64,000 bases of DNA from Mariniblastus fucicola (GTDB lineage: Bacteria > Planctomycetota > Planctomycetia > Pirellulales > Pirellulaceae). Numbering within the stretch: the first letter of the stretch is position 1; the number at the start of each line of letters is the position of its first letter. Positions 8,995 to 17,573 of the stretch are shown here, piece by piece. The stretch spans positions 2,046,001 through 2,110,000 of the forward strand of contig NZ_CP042912.1 of the NCBI RefSeq assembly GCF_008087665.1, given 5' to 3'. A model generated the notes under the pieces. That model saw only the letters and a program-made list of their open reading frames with translations, was not told the origin of the DNA and did not search any database. A program made the translations under genes and the position numbers.

Positions 8995-9363
8995 CTAACA
9001 ACATCCTGTTCCACCACAACAATCGCCGTCGGTCGCGACCGGCAAACTGGCCTTCTTCAATTCCGTCCCCGTCCACAACGCAAGGTTGTCGCGGGAAGGG
9101 TAATCGCTTCGGCTGACCAAACGATCGTCGATCAAAATCAACGGAAGACAATCAACGCCTTCGTCGGCAAGTAATTTTTGAACTTGCGAGTTCGCCGTGA
9201 ACGCCTGCGGTTCCTGTGCGAGGTTGAATCGCTGCACGTCGTGGCCCTGCGACTTCAGCCACTCAAGATCGCTCGCGAACTGCGGCAACACGGGATCGAC
9301 TTGCGGCCCACAGACTCCCGTCGAACAACACAGCGGTTTGTCAAAGATTTGAACTTTGCTCAT
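8995..9363 (-). CDS. arsD: Arsenic metallochaperone ArsD
   Basis: A small 122-residue protein that hands As(III) to ArsA. The binding cysteines C12, C13 and C18 are in the motif LCCSTGVCG, at the same positions as in the E. coli plasmid protein. The C terminus carries a further CCGGTGCC with two vicinal pairs, also found in classical ArsD. ATG 9363 places these at the canonical numbering; the longer open frame adds ten residues. It lies between arsR (71-base gap) and arsA (10-base gap) in one transcription unit. Confidence 0.93.
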   Translation of the reverse strand: MSKVQIFDKPLCCSTGVCGPQVDPVLPQFASDLEWLKSQGHDVQRFNLAQEPQAFTANSQVQKLLADEGVDCLPLILIDDRLVSRSDYPSRDNLALWTGTELKKASLPVATDGDCCGGTGCC

Positions 9364-9434
9364 TTGAAAACTCCTCGGGTATTTGAAATGCAATCGTTAA
9401 TCGTCGAACGACGATGGTTCGTTGTAAAAAAACA

Positions 9435-9767
9435 CTACAGGGCAGCAATCAGTTTCTTCAGCGTCTCAAGCTTCTCTGAATTGATGCAGTAGCAAACTTT
9501 TGGTCCATCGATCTCACCCTGAATCAGTCCCGATTCTTTGAGGATCTTCAGGTGCTGCGAAACGGTGGACTGTGCCAGAGGAAGCTCCGCCACAATCTCG
9601 CCACAAACGCAAGCCTCACGGCTGATCAGTAACCGAACGATACGAACGCGTGCCGGATGAGCGACCGCCCAGGCAAGTTTTGCCAGAACCTCAGCGTTCG
9701 AATCGTCGGGAAGCTTCACATCGCCCGACTCGCAATCGCGTTTGGTTGGTTTCTTCGCTCTCGGCAC
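9435..9767 (-). CDS. arsR: ArsR-family metalloregulatory repressor
   Basis: A 110-residue winged-helix repressor that leads the ars cluster. The As(III)-sensing cysteine pair is in EACVCGE, equivalent to the ELCVCDL box of ArsR, and the recognition helix is in LAQSTVSQHLKILKESGL. The wing follows with GPKVCYCIN, which holds two extra cysteines. Arsenite binding should release it from its own promoter. The N-terminal 20 residues are basic and polar and may be disordered. A promoter-like sequence with a 10-base palindrome lies 40-60 bases upstream of its start. Confidence 0.92.
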   Translation of the reverse strand: MPRAKKPTKRDCESGDVKLPDDSNAEVLAKLAWAVAHPARVRIVRLLISREACVCGEIVAELPLAQSTVSQHLKILKESGLIQGEIDGPKVCYCINSEKLETLKKLIAAL

Positions 9768-9797
9768 GTTGTTCCTTTGATCGGTGATCGACGATTA

Positions 9798-9826
9798 ACG
9801 ATATCGTCCAATATTGGCTGCGTCAA
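9798..9826 (-). promoter_or_regulatory. Predicted arsR promoter with palindromic operator candidate
   Basis: Read on the minus strand, TTGACG (9826-9821) and TATCGT (9803-9798) are spaced by 17 bases, a good sigma-70 arrangement, 31 bases upstream of the arsR start codon. A perfect palindrome CCAATATTGG lies in the spacer at 9808-9817, a suitable place for ArsR to block RNA polymerase. Promoter and operator roles are inferred from position and sequence only. Confidence 0.5.
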
Positions 9827-9924
9827 CAGTTTCTTTCTACCGCAGCGTGAGATTTTATGCGAGTCGAACCTTTGGAGCCTTAAAAACCGTGATTTTAGAC
9901 GATTCGTGCGGCCCCGGTTCGCTG

Positions 9925-11112
9925 CTAAAGGACACTCGCGATCGCTTCGCAAAGCCGTTGGCGATTCGAGTCGTTGATTCCGGCGACGTTGATTCTTCCG
10001 CTGCCGAGAATGTAAACCGAGTGTTCTTTCATCAACGCTTCGGCATATTTCCCGCTCAGTCCTGAGTAGCTGAACATGCCGCGCTGATCATTCAGAAAGC
10101 TGAAGTCGCGCTGCGGAGCCACCTGCTTCATCGTGTCCACGAACGCGGTTCGCAATTGTTTGATTCGCGTCCGCATCTCATCCAGTTCCGTCTCCCATGA
10201 TTTCCGCAGCGTCGCATCCGAAAGCACCGTGTTCACAATCGCGGCGCCGTGCGTTGGTGGATTGGAATACATTCTTCGGATCAGAGTTTTCACCTGGCTT
10301 TGCATCGCGTCGGACGCGTCATCGGAAGTCGAAACGACAGTCAGCCCGCCGGTGCGTTCTCCGTAAAGCCCAAAGTTCTTGGAGAACGAATTGCAAATGA
10401 TGGCTTCCTTGTCGCCGTCAGCCAAAAATTCGCGGATCGCAGCAGCGTCTTCGTCGAGTCCGTCGCCAAAACCCTGGTAGGCAAAATCGAAAACAGGCAG
10501 CAGCCCTTTCTCCGATACCAACTTCAGCAGTTCGGTCCACTGCTCTTTCGTCGGATCCACACCGGTTGGGTTGTGGCAAGCCCCGTGCAACAAAATCGCC
10601 TGTCCGGACCTGGTTGAATCCGCGATTGATTTCATCATGGCGTCGAAATCGAGCGACACACCGTCTTCGCCAAGATAGTCATGCTGTTGCACTTGGATGC
10701 CAGCGTTACCAAAGATTTTCGGGTGGTTAGCCCAAGTCGGATTGCTGATCCAGATCGTGTCGATTCCGAGCGCCGTTCGCAGCAGTTCGCCCGTCACGCG
10801 TAGCGCTCCTGTGCCTCCTGGAGTTTGCGTCGATTTCCATTTGACCGATTCCGCGACGGGACCCAGCAGCAGTTTTCCTACGTGGGCGTTGTAGGCGGGC
10901 ATGCCATCGATCGGCAAGTAAGTCCTGCTGGCGTGGGCTTGGGCCAGCATATTTTCGGCGTCAGCAACGGCCTGCATCAAAGGCGTTTTTCCGCTTTCGT
11001 CCTTATAGACGCCAACAGTCAGGCTGATTTTATTCTCGTTGGGATCGTTACGAAACTTTTCGGTCAATCCAAAGATCGCGTCAGGAGGATGTAGTTCAGC
11101 GGACTCAAACAT
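9925..11112 (-). CDS. Aspartate/aromatic amino-acid aminotransferase
   Basis: A 395-residue class I aminotransferase of the AspC/TyrB (alpha subfamily) type, moving the amino group between aspartate or aromatic amino acids and 2-oxoglutarate with PLP. The cofactor lysine is K245 in NSFSKNFGLYGERTG. NPTGVDPT near residue 181 and the C-terminal GSGRINVAG, whose arginine holds the substrate alpha-carboxylate, are also family hallmarks. Length is typical. Which substrate is preferred cannot be read safely. The gene is a stand-alone leftward unit between the peroxidase gene and arsR. Confidence 0.92.
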   Translation of the reverse strand: MFESAELHPPDAIFGLTEKFRNDPNENKISLTVGVYKDESGKTPLMQAVADAENMLAQAHASRTYLPIDGMPAYNAHVGKLLLGPVAESVKWKSTQTPGGTGALRVTGELLRTALGIDTIWISNPTWANHPKIFGNAGIQVQQHDYLGEDGVSLDFDAMMKSIADSTRSGQAILLHGACHNPTGVDPTKEQWTELLKLVSEKGLLPVFDFAYQGFGDGLDEDAAAIREFLADGDKEAIICNSFSKNFGLYGERTGGLTVVSTSDDASDAMQSQVKTLIRRMYSNPPTHGAAIVNTVLSDATLRKSWETELDEMRTRIKQLRTAFVDTMKQVAPQRDFSFLNDQRGMFSYSGLSGKYAEALMKEHSVYILGSGRINVAGINDSNRQRLCEAIASVL

Positions 11113-11322
11113 CGGTCACTTTCGGTTTCGTTGTGTCTCAAACAGAACTGCAAAGATTACTTTCATTGAGTGACTTTCTCAAGCCAGCTAGACCCGGGCC
11201 GTCTCAAATCGTGCTCAATAATTTTCCATTGCCATAAAAAGAACCGCCGCCTGCTTACACATCAGGCGGCGGTGGCTGGCGATGTGGATCACACAGCCAT
11301 CGGAGTCTGTTCGCCGTTTTGG

Positions 11323-12993
11323 TCAATTCGTGACCTGGAAAACGTTACGCGGAATCTTGCGGACCTCCGTGTTTCGCCAAATGACATTTGAAAGCCGCGT
11401 CGCATCGATGACTTCGACATCGGCCGGGTGCATTTCCAGCTTGTACCAGAACCGGTCGGCGTCTCTCAAGTCGGCAAACTGTTGGGACAGAATCGTCCGA
11501 ATGGTGATTCCCACGCTTCCGTCAGCGACATGGTCCTCACTCAGCATTCCAACCCACGGGTCGATCAGATCTACGTCGCCGTAGGCTTCCTCAAGCGCCA
11601 GTTGTCGCACAGGATCGGCCGTGATGTCGGCGAAAGTGCTGACGGGTGGCAACCCGAATCGCATTCGTACCACGTTGTAGTCCGGCAGTCCGTGATCGCG
11701 TCCTCTTTGAATGTTCAGAGATGCCAGGTCGAATCCGCCGGCCCCCGGAGGACCGAACAGAAAGTTTCGAACTTCGCTGGTGACGTGTGGATCGATTTCC
11801 TGAGCCTGCTGCACAATCAGACCGCGGATGTATGGCTCGATTCCATGCGATCGGACTTCTGCCGGATTGAAAAACGCGTCTCGCAAGGCCAGATTTCCGT
11901 CGTCGATCACGTCGTAGTTTTCATCCAGCCGCATCAGCTCCGTTGGCAGCATCGTATGCCCAAAACGGTAAGCTGCCGTCGTGAAGGTGTTCGAGACGTT
12001 TGGGAAAATTTCCGGACGGTATCCTCGGTAAGACCTGAGTGCTCCTTCTCCCAGCAGCGTCGGCAGAAATTCGTTGTACGTGATCGCCTGCATGATGCCA
12101 ACGACACGTTTGCGTGCTCGAACGAAAATCTGCTCGTCGGTAAGCGTCGGGTACAACGTCGCGTAACGTGTCGCGATCCGGTTGTGCTCTCGAACGAACA
12201 GCGTATGCATGCAAGTCAAAGCGTTCTGCTCGTTGGCCCGGATATCGCCGGCGATGAAGAAGCCTTCGTCGTCCACCGGTAACATGTTTCCATCGCTGGT
12301 TTTCATCAGTCCACCAGAAAGCGTTCGCAAGCTTATGCTGGTCGCGGCATCGGAGCCGTAGACGTTGGAACCGTCGATCCAGGAAGTAATTGCATTGATC
12401 TGTTCGCGTGGCTGATTGTCCTGATTGGTTCTGTATTCCGAGCGAAACAGGAATATCAACTCTGTCCCGGTAGAAAACGGATCAAAGAGCAAGTCACCCG
12501 TCGGGACAACGATTGGAAACGGCTCCGGAGGATGCTCGTGCGATTCCGTCAAACCAAAGTCGTGATCAATGAACTGTCCCCACTGCCAAACCATGGAAGT
12601 CATGCCGCGATTGTTGGCGATGAACTCTTCGTCCTGGTTGGACACGAGGTTGCTGATCAGTCGCGGGCTGGGGCGGTCGCTGCCTGAGGGAAGCGAGATG
12701 CCGTCCTCGTATGCAGAAGGAACACGGCGTCTGAGGTTACCGCCGGCTTGTCCCCACGTTTCATGAGAGAGATTGTTGTTTGATCCGTTGATCGTGCGAA
12801 ACCTCTGGATCACGATCGGGATTCTGTCTTCAGGTCCGCGTCTGCGTGGCGGGTGAAACTCGTGTTTCGCTTCGTGGTAGTCCTTCGTTTTTTCGTCGCG
12901 TCGGTCTCTGCTTTGAGCCTGACTTTCGCTAGTCGGGATCGACGTGATCAGCATCAAGCCAATCATTGCCATGATGGTGTTTCTCATCTTCAC
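11323..12993 (-). CDS. Secreted animal-type (peroxinectin-like) haem peroxidase
   Basis: A 556-residue protein with a signal peptide (residues 1-27, cleavage after SQAQ likely) and the myeloperoxidase/animal haem peroxidase domain. The distal histidine is H144 in FIDHDFGLTE, where the neighbouring Asp would make the first haem ester, and the proximal histidine is H346 in YRFGHTMLP. WIDGSNVYGSD and FVREHNRIA are further family motifs. Bacterial members are called peroxicins and oxidise halides or phenols with hydrogen peroxide. Translation starts behind a TTGGAG ribosome site. It is divergent from an ECF sigma factor with 193 bases between starts, which may link their control. Confidence 0.92.
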   Translation of the reverse strand: MKMRNTIMAMIGLMLITSIPTSESQAQSRDRRDEKTKDYHEAKHEFHPPRRRGPEDRIPIVIQRFRTINGSNNNLSHETWGQAGGNLRRRVPSAYEDGISLPSGSDRPSPRLISNLVSNQDEEFIANNRGMTSMVWQWGQFIDHDFGLTESHEHPPEPFPIVVPTGDLLFDPFSTGTELIFLFRSEYRTNQDNQPREQINAITSWIDGSNVYGSDAATSISLRTLSGGLMKTSDGNMLPVDDEGFFIAGDIRANEQNALTCMHTLFVREHNRIATRYATLYPTLTDEQIFVRARKRVVGIMQAITYNEFLPTLLGEGALRSYRGYRPEIFPNVSNTFTTAAYRFGHTMLPTELMRLDENYDVIDDGNLALRDAFFNPAEVRSHGIEPYIRGLIVQQAQEIDPHVTSEVRNFLFGPPGAGGFDLASLNIQRGRDHGLPDYNVVRMRFGLPPVSTFADITADPVRQLALEEAYGDVDLIDPWVGMLSEDHVADGSVGITIRTILSQQFADLRDADRFWYKLEMHPADVEVIDATRLSNVIWRNTEVRKIPRNVFQVTN

Positions 12994-13186
12994 TCCAATT
13001 CATGTTTACTTTTTGCTTCGTGGTCAAGCAGCGGAAGTGAACCTGAGTGACCTGTTTCTGTTCAAACCTTGAAACGCGAAACGGTCAAGGATTTCTACGC
13101 TTTCTAATAAATTTCACGAAACCTTTGGTGGACGAACGAGTTCCCGTCGCAATTAAATGGATACGGAACAGAAAAAGGAGAGAATC

Positions 13187-13804
13187 ATGAAAGACGCAAA
13201 CTCGAGTGCTGAATTTGATTCAGCTCAAAAGGAACTGATCGCCGAATTCACCAAACATCGAGAGACACTTTGGAAAGCCATTTTCTTTCGGCTGGATCAT
13301 CGGCTTGGTGGACGCATCGATCCGGACGACGTTTTGCAGGAAGCCTGGCTTGATGCGAACATGCGGCTGAAGCAGTTCGTTGAGGAGCGAGCTTCGTGGA
13401 CGATGCACATTTGGATTCGCGTTATCCTGAGACAGACTTTGGTCAACGTTCACCGTCGTCACTTTTCGTCCAAGAAGCGTGACGCGTCCAAGGAAATCGG
13501 CAACACGGTTAGCGATGGCGATGATTTGCCAACGATGGCGGACTGCTACGTGGGGCGAGTTTCGACTCCTAGCCAGGCGGCGATGAAGAAGGAGTCGTTC
13601 ATCGAACTGGAGACTGCGTTGCAGCGAATGAAGCCAAAGGATCGAACGGTCCTGACCCTTCGTCATTTCGACGAGCTATCCAATAAGGAAGTCGCAGCGA
13701 GGCTTGGTCTGTCAGAAAAAGCGGCCAGCATTCGGTATGTGCGAGCGATCGAGAGATTGAAGAAAGTGCTGGAGTCTCCCGGACCCGCGACAAGTGCAAA
13801 CTAG
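13187..13804 (+). CDS. ECF-family RNA polymerase sigma factor
   Basis: A 205-residue sigma factor. Region 2 carries DPDDVLQEAWLDANMRL, and region 4 is an HTH in LSNKEVAARLGLSEKAASIRYVRAIERL. The pattern fits the planctomycete/verrucomicrobial ECF group. ATG 13187 is chosen because GGAGAG sits directly upstream; an earlier in-frame ATG at 13157 has none. No anti-sigma factor gene follows; the next rightward gene is far off. It is divergent from the haem peroxidase gene, so that gene or distant ones may be its targets. Confidence 0.85.
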   Translation: MKDANSSAEFDSAQKELIAEFTKHRETLWKAIFFRLDHRLGGRIDPDDVLQEAWLDANMRLKQFVEERASWTMHIWIRVILRQTLVNVHRRHFSSKKRDASKEIGNTVSDGDDLPTMADCYVGRVSTPSQAAMKKESFIELETALQRMKPKDRTVLTLRHFDELSNKEVAARLGLSEKAASIRYVRAIERLKKVLESPGPATSAN

Positions 13805-14101
13805 GCACTTCCAAAAACGTGAAACCGGACTTCGGCTTGGCATCGCATCGTGCTTGTGATCCACGGCGCGATCGCAAGCTGGCGGTTTGACGTCAGCTGA
13901 ATGCGACTGCGGATCACAGGTTGGAAGCCGATGCGAGTTGAGTGCCGACGCGACTGCGCGGGGCGATTGCCTGAATGTCGTGCCGCGCTAACAGAGCCAG
14001 TTTCAAAACTGATCACTTGGTAGTGGCTGCGGCGTCTCGCCGCGGTATTTCTGGTATTCACTGCGGCGAGACGCCGCAGCCACAAGGTTTTGAAACTGCC
14101 T
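13805..14101. repeat. Intergenic region with long nested hairpin and a dispersed-repeat copy
   Basis: No gene is seen. A perfect 21-base inverted repeat has arms at 14023-14043 (GTGGCTGCGG... at its left end) and 14063-14083, with a 19-base loop. Outside it, CAGTTTCAAAAC at 13998-14009 pairs with GTTTTGAAACTG at 14087-14098, so the whole element spans about 100 bases. At 13912-13935 lies GATCACAGGTTGGAAGCC..., a copy of the dispersed repeat seen near 36.4 and 50.4 kb. The hairpin sits between the convergent sigma factor and RND pump genes and could end both transcripts. Confidence 0.7.
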
Positions 14102-17100
14102 CTAAGCAACCGAAACGTCTGGTTTGTCAGATTTGATGTGCTGGGATTCGAAATCTGCAGCATGATCGTGATACAGCGGCAGTCCGAATCTCATCAGCAC
14201 GCTACCGTAAAGCGAATAGAACACCGGGACCAAAACAAGAATCAACAACGTTCCGAACAGCAATCCAAAGATCAGGCTGACCGCCATCGGAATCAGAACC
14301 TGAGCCTGCATCGAAGTCTCCAAAAGCATTGGAAACAGGCCGGCGATCGTTGTCATTGAAGTCAACATGATGGGGCGAAAACGTCGACTTCCGGCGCTCG
14401 CCAACGCGTCTTTCAGCGGAATGCCTTTGCGGACACGAGCGTTGATAAAGTCGACCAATACGATCGAGTCGTTCACGACCACGCCCGTCAACGCGATCAA
14501 TCCAAAGAAGCTGAACAAAGTCAATTCGATACCGACGATCGCATGGCCAGCGATCGCCCCGAGCCATCCGAATGGAATGATCGACATGATGATCAGCGGC
14601 TGAATGTAGGATCGAAACTGCAGCGTCAACAGCACGTACATGCAGAGCAACGCGATCGCAAAACCGACGAACATGCTGCTCATCGACTCTTCATTTTGAG
14701 CCTGTTCGCCTTCCCAGTTCACCGACAGGTTGGCTCCGTATTTTTCACGATACGATTCGACCATGCCGGGGATGAAGTCTTTCTTCATTTCGGCAATCAG
14801 ATTTCGCCCGTTCACTTTTTTGCTGTCCAGGTCAGCCGTCACCGTGATGCTTCGTCTCTGGTCAAGCCGATTGATTTCAGCCAATTCGCGGCTGTGAGAA
14901 ATTTCGGCAACTTCCGTCAAAGGTCGCTCATTCCCCTGGGCGTCGCGGATGCGAATCTCTTCGAACGCCGTTTGCGTTTCACGTGCTTCGCGAGGGTAGC
15001 GGACCATCAATTTGACTTCGTGCCGGCCGCGTTGAAGCCGCATGACTTCGTTGCCGTAATAGATCGAGCGAATTGTTTCGGCAAGGTCCTGCTCGTTCAA
15101 ACCCAATGCCTGACCTTCATGATTGAGTTTCAAAGTTCGCTGCCATTTTCCGGGCCGCATATCGTCTTCGATGTCAAACACGCCGGCTTTCGCAGCCAAC
15201 CATTTCTTGCATTTCTCGGCGGCTTCTTCCAGATACGGAGCCCCCGTGTCGTCGGCCAGAATTTTGAATTCGACCGAAGCACCGCCAGGGCCCATCGAAC
15301 GGGCTCCGAACTTCAGCACTTCCGCTCCAGCGACTTTCGGGACGCGTTCCCGCCACTTGTTGATCAGTTCGCGCGCCGAATAGGTTCGCTCATCGGTGGG
15401 CGTCAACAGAACTGAAACGCTACCGACATGGCTGCCGTTGGTAACGCCGGTTGGCCCTTGCATCGTGTCGCCGACTTCGCCAACTTTTTCGTACAGGTTC
15501 TGGATGACCGACGGATGTCCTTCGGCCTCAAGTTCCGCATTGAGGCTTTCGAACGCTTCACGCAAATGAGTCACGCCCTCGGCAGAAAACGCAGAAGATG
15601 TTCCGTTGGGAAAGACCAACGTTCCGCTGATCTCGCGTCCGTCGAGTTTCGGGAACATCCCGAACGGAGCCAATCCGGACATCACAATTCCGACGGTCAT
15701 AATCATGGCCCCGAATGCAGTCGACATCACCACGATTCGATTGCCCAGCGAAAATCGAAGCAGCGGCTCGTAAATGCCCTCGATTGCGTAGCTCATCAGC
15801 TTGCTCGCACCCGCGTTGAGTTTCTCAAACAGATACAGAAACGGCTTGAAGATATATAACACTGCCGACATCAAGCGAATGAACAGGTTGTTGTCGTGAG
15901 CCAGGTGAGCCGGCAAAATGAACGTGCTTTCGACCAGGGAAATGATCAGCATCGCGATCACCGCCAGCGGCATGATGGCGATGAACTTGCCCATGACTCC
16001 CGTCACAAACGCCAGCGGCAGAAAGGCAATGATGGTTGTCGTCACCGAAGCCGTCACGCTGGGCAGAACCTCAACGGTTCCTTCGATCGCGGCGGCGATA
16101 TGTCCCATGCCTTCTTCGCGTTTGTTGTAAATGTTTTCGCCGATCACAATCGCATCGTCGACGACGATGCCGAGTGCCATCAGGAACGCGAACATCGAAA
16201 GCATGTTCATCGTTTGGCCAAACGCGAGCAGAACGAAGCCCGCTCCAAGAATGGAGATCGGAATCCCCATCGCGACCCAGAACGCAAGTCGCAGTTCCAG
16301 GAAAATCGCAAGTACCAGGAACACCAGCAGCAAACCTTGAGCACCGTTTCTGGCAAGCAGATCGATTCGGTCGATCACATCCAAAGAGATGTCTCCCCAC
16401 GTTTCAATCTTGTACCCGGGAGGCATCTGTTTGCTCGCGGCGTAGGATTTGACCGCGTCAACAACGGTAAACAGGTCTTCCTTGTTCGTCTTGGAAATCT
16501 GAATCACCAGGCCTGGGCGACCGTTGATCAGATTGATCGAAGTCGTTTCCGCGAATCCGTCGACGACGTTGGCAACGTCCCCGACACGAACCACATCACC
16601 ATCCGGTTTCGTGATCGCAGGGAGGTCCGCGATGCCCAGCCCGTCTTCGCGTTTGTTGTTTCCTCGCAGCAACATCTCCTGCGAACCGGTGACCATTTTT
16701 CCGCCCGGAACGTCGATGTTCTGTTGGCGAACGACTTGAGCAAAACCGCCAAGGCTCATGCCGAACTGTCGCAGCGTGTCTTCCGAAACTTCGACCGAGA
16801 TTTCATAAGGGCGCTCGGCCACGATTTCCGCAGAAGAAATAGCGGGGCCTTTCGGCTGGAACAGGCCCGCCAGCAGCCTGCGAACCGGGTTTTTGGGCGG
16901 CACGGGCCTCAAATCCAATAACTCGGCGCGCACCTCTTCTGTCAAATCGCGCAACTGCCTTTCGGATTCGAGCGCTTCGGCACTATTGCGTTCGACGCCA
17001 GGCGGTAACTCGGGGCCGATAATCCCCACTGAAATTGAGGGGGATCGGAACACGATCTGTTTGACTTCTGGTTCTTCGGCGCGCGGAGGCATGAAAGCTC

Positions 17101-17452
17101 GAACCTGGTCGATCTCACTGCGAGTCTCGTCAAGAACCTTTTGAACATCCGAAGCACTATTGTCGAGCTCAAGAATGACATAGCCGAAGCCTTCTTTGGC
17201 GACGGCCGTCATTTTTTTGACACCGTCGACATTCGCACACGCCGATTCCAGTTTCTGGCAGATTCCATCTTCGACTTCTGCGGGCGTCGCACCAGGGAAC
17301 GGCACCGTGACCAGCAAGATTTCAAGGTTGAAGGCGGGGAAGACTTCGCGGCGCATGATCACCATTGAAATCGCGCCGACGATCAGCGAAGCAATCAGGA
17401 ACGTGTTCATCGCGGGCGAGTTTGCAATAGCCCACTTGATGATGGATCGCAT
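14102..17452 (-). CDS. RND-family efflux pump, inner-membrane permease
   Basis: A 1116-residue AcrB/MexB-like transporter. It has the duplicated RND plan: TM1 at about residues 12-32, a large periplasmic loop, TM2-6, TM7, a second loop, and TM8-12. The TM4 motif GIVVDDAIVIGEN near residue 430 keeps the aspartate pair of the proton relay, which fits the drug/organic-substrate (HAE) class rather than metal pumps. The first periplasmic loop has an extra stretch around residues 165-215. The adaptor gene lies 121 bases upstream on the same strand, so the two form an export unit; no outer-membrane TolC gene is beside them. Confidence 0.93.
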   Translation of the reverse strand: MRSIIKWAIANSPAMNTFLIASLIVGAISMVIMRREVFPAFNLEILLVTVPFPGATPAEVEDGICQKLESACANVDGVKKMTAVAKEGFGYVILELDNSASDVQKVLDETRSEIDQVRAFMPPRAEEPEVKQIVFRSPSISVGIIGPELPPGVERNSAEALESERQLRDLTEEVRAELLDLRPVPPKNPVRRLLAGLFQPKGPAISSAEIVAERPYEISVEVSEDTLRQFGMSLGGFAQVVRQQNIDVPGGKMVTGSQEMLLRGNNKREDGLGIADLPAITKPDGDVVRVGDVANVVDGFAETTSINLINGRPGLVIQISKTNKEDLFTVVDAVKSYAASKQMPPGYKIETWGDISLDVIDRIDLLARNGAQGLLLVFLVLAIFLELRLAFWVAMGIPISILGAGFVLLAFGQTMNMLSMFAFLMALGIVVDDAIVIGENIYNKREEGMGHIAAAIEGTVEVLPSVTASVTTTIIAFLPLAFVTGVMGKFIAIMPLAVIAMLIISLVESTFILPAHLAHDNNLFIRLMSAVLYIFKPFLYLFEKLNAGASKLMSYAIEGIYEPLLRFSLGNRIVVMSTAFGAMIMTVGIVMSGLAPFGMFPKLDGREISGTLVFPNGTSSAFSAEGVTHLREAFESLNAELEAEGHPSVIQNLYEKVGEVGDTMQGPTGVTNGSHVGSVSVLLTPTDERTYSARELINKWRERVPKVAGAEVLKFGARSMGPGGASVEFKILADDTGAPYLEEAAEKCKKWLAAKAGVFDIEDDMRPGKWQRTLKLNHEGQALGLNEQDLAETIRSIYYGNEVMRLQRGRHEVKLMVRYPREARETQTAFEEIRIRDAQGNERPLTEVAEISHSRELAEINRLDQRRSITVTADLDSKKVNGRNLIAEMKKDFIPGMVESYREKYGANLSVNWEGEQAQNEESMSSMFVGFAIALLCMYVLLTLQFRSYIQPLIIMSIIPFGWLGAIAGHAIVGIELTLFSFFGLIALTGVVVNDSIVLVDFINARVRKGIPLKDALASAGSRRFRPIMLTSMTTIAGLFPMLLETSMQAQVLIPMAVSLIFGLLFGTLLILVLVPVFYSLYGSVLMRFGLPLYHDHAADFESQHIKSDKPDVSVA

Positions 17453-17573
17453 GGTTCAGTTTTGGGTTAGAGGTTTCGGCTGGGCTTCGGGCCACAGTTC
17501 TCTGGCTGGAAGGTTTGAGAGCGACTGTTGCGCGCTCGTGTCAAATCGCGGCATCACCGGTCTGACGTTTTTG

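Noticed and set aside
14543-16921. Long rightward open frames (290 and 341 codons) opposite the RND permease gene
   Set aside because: They are antisense to a protein with clear RND motifs, and their translations are Arg/Asp/His-rich with no family feature; the permease codon pattern explains them.
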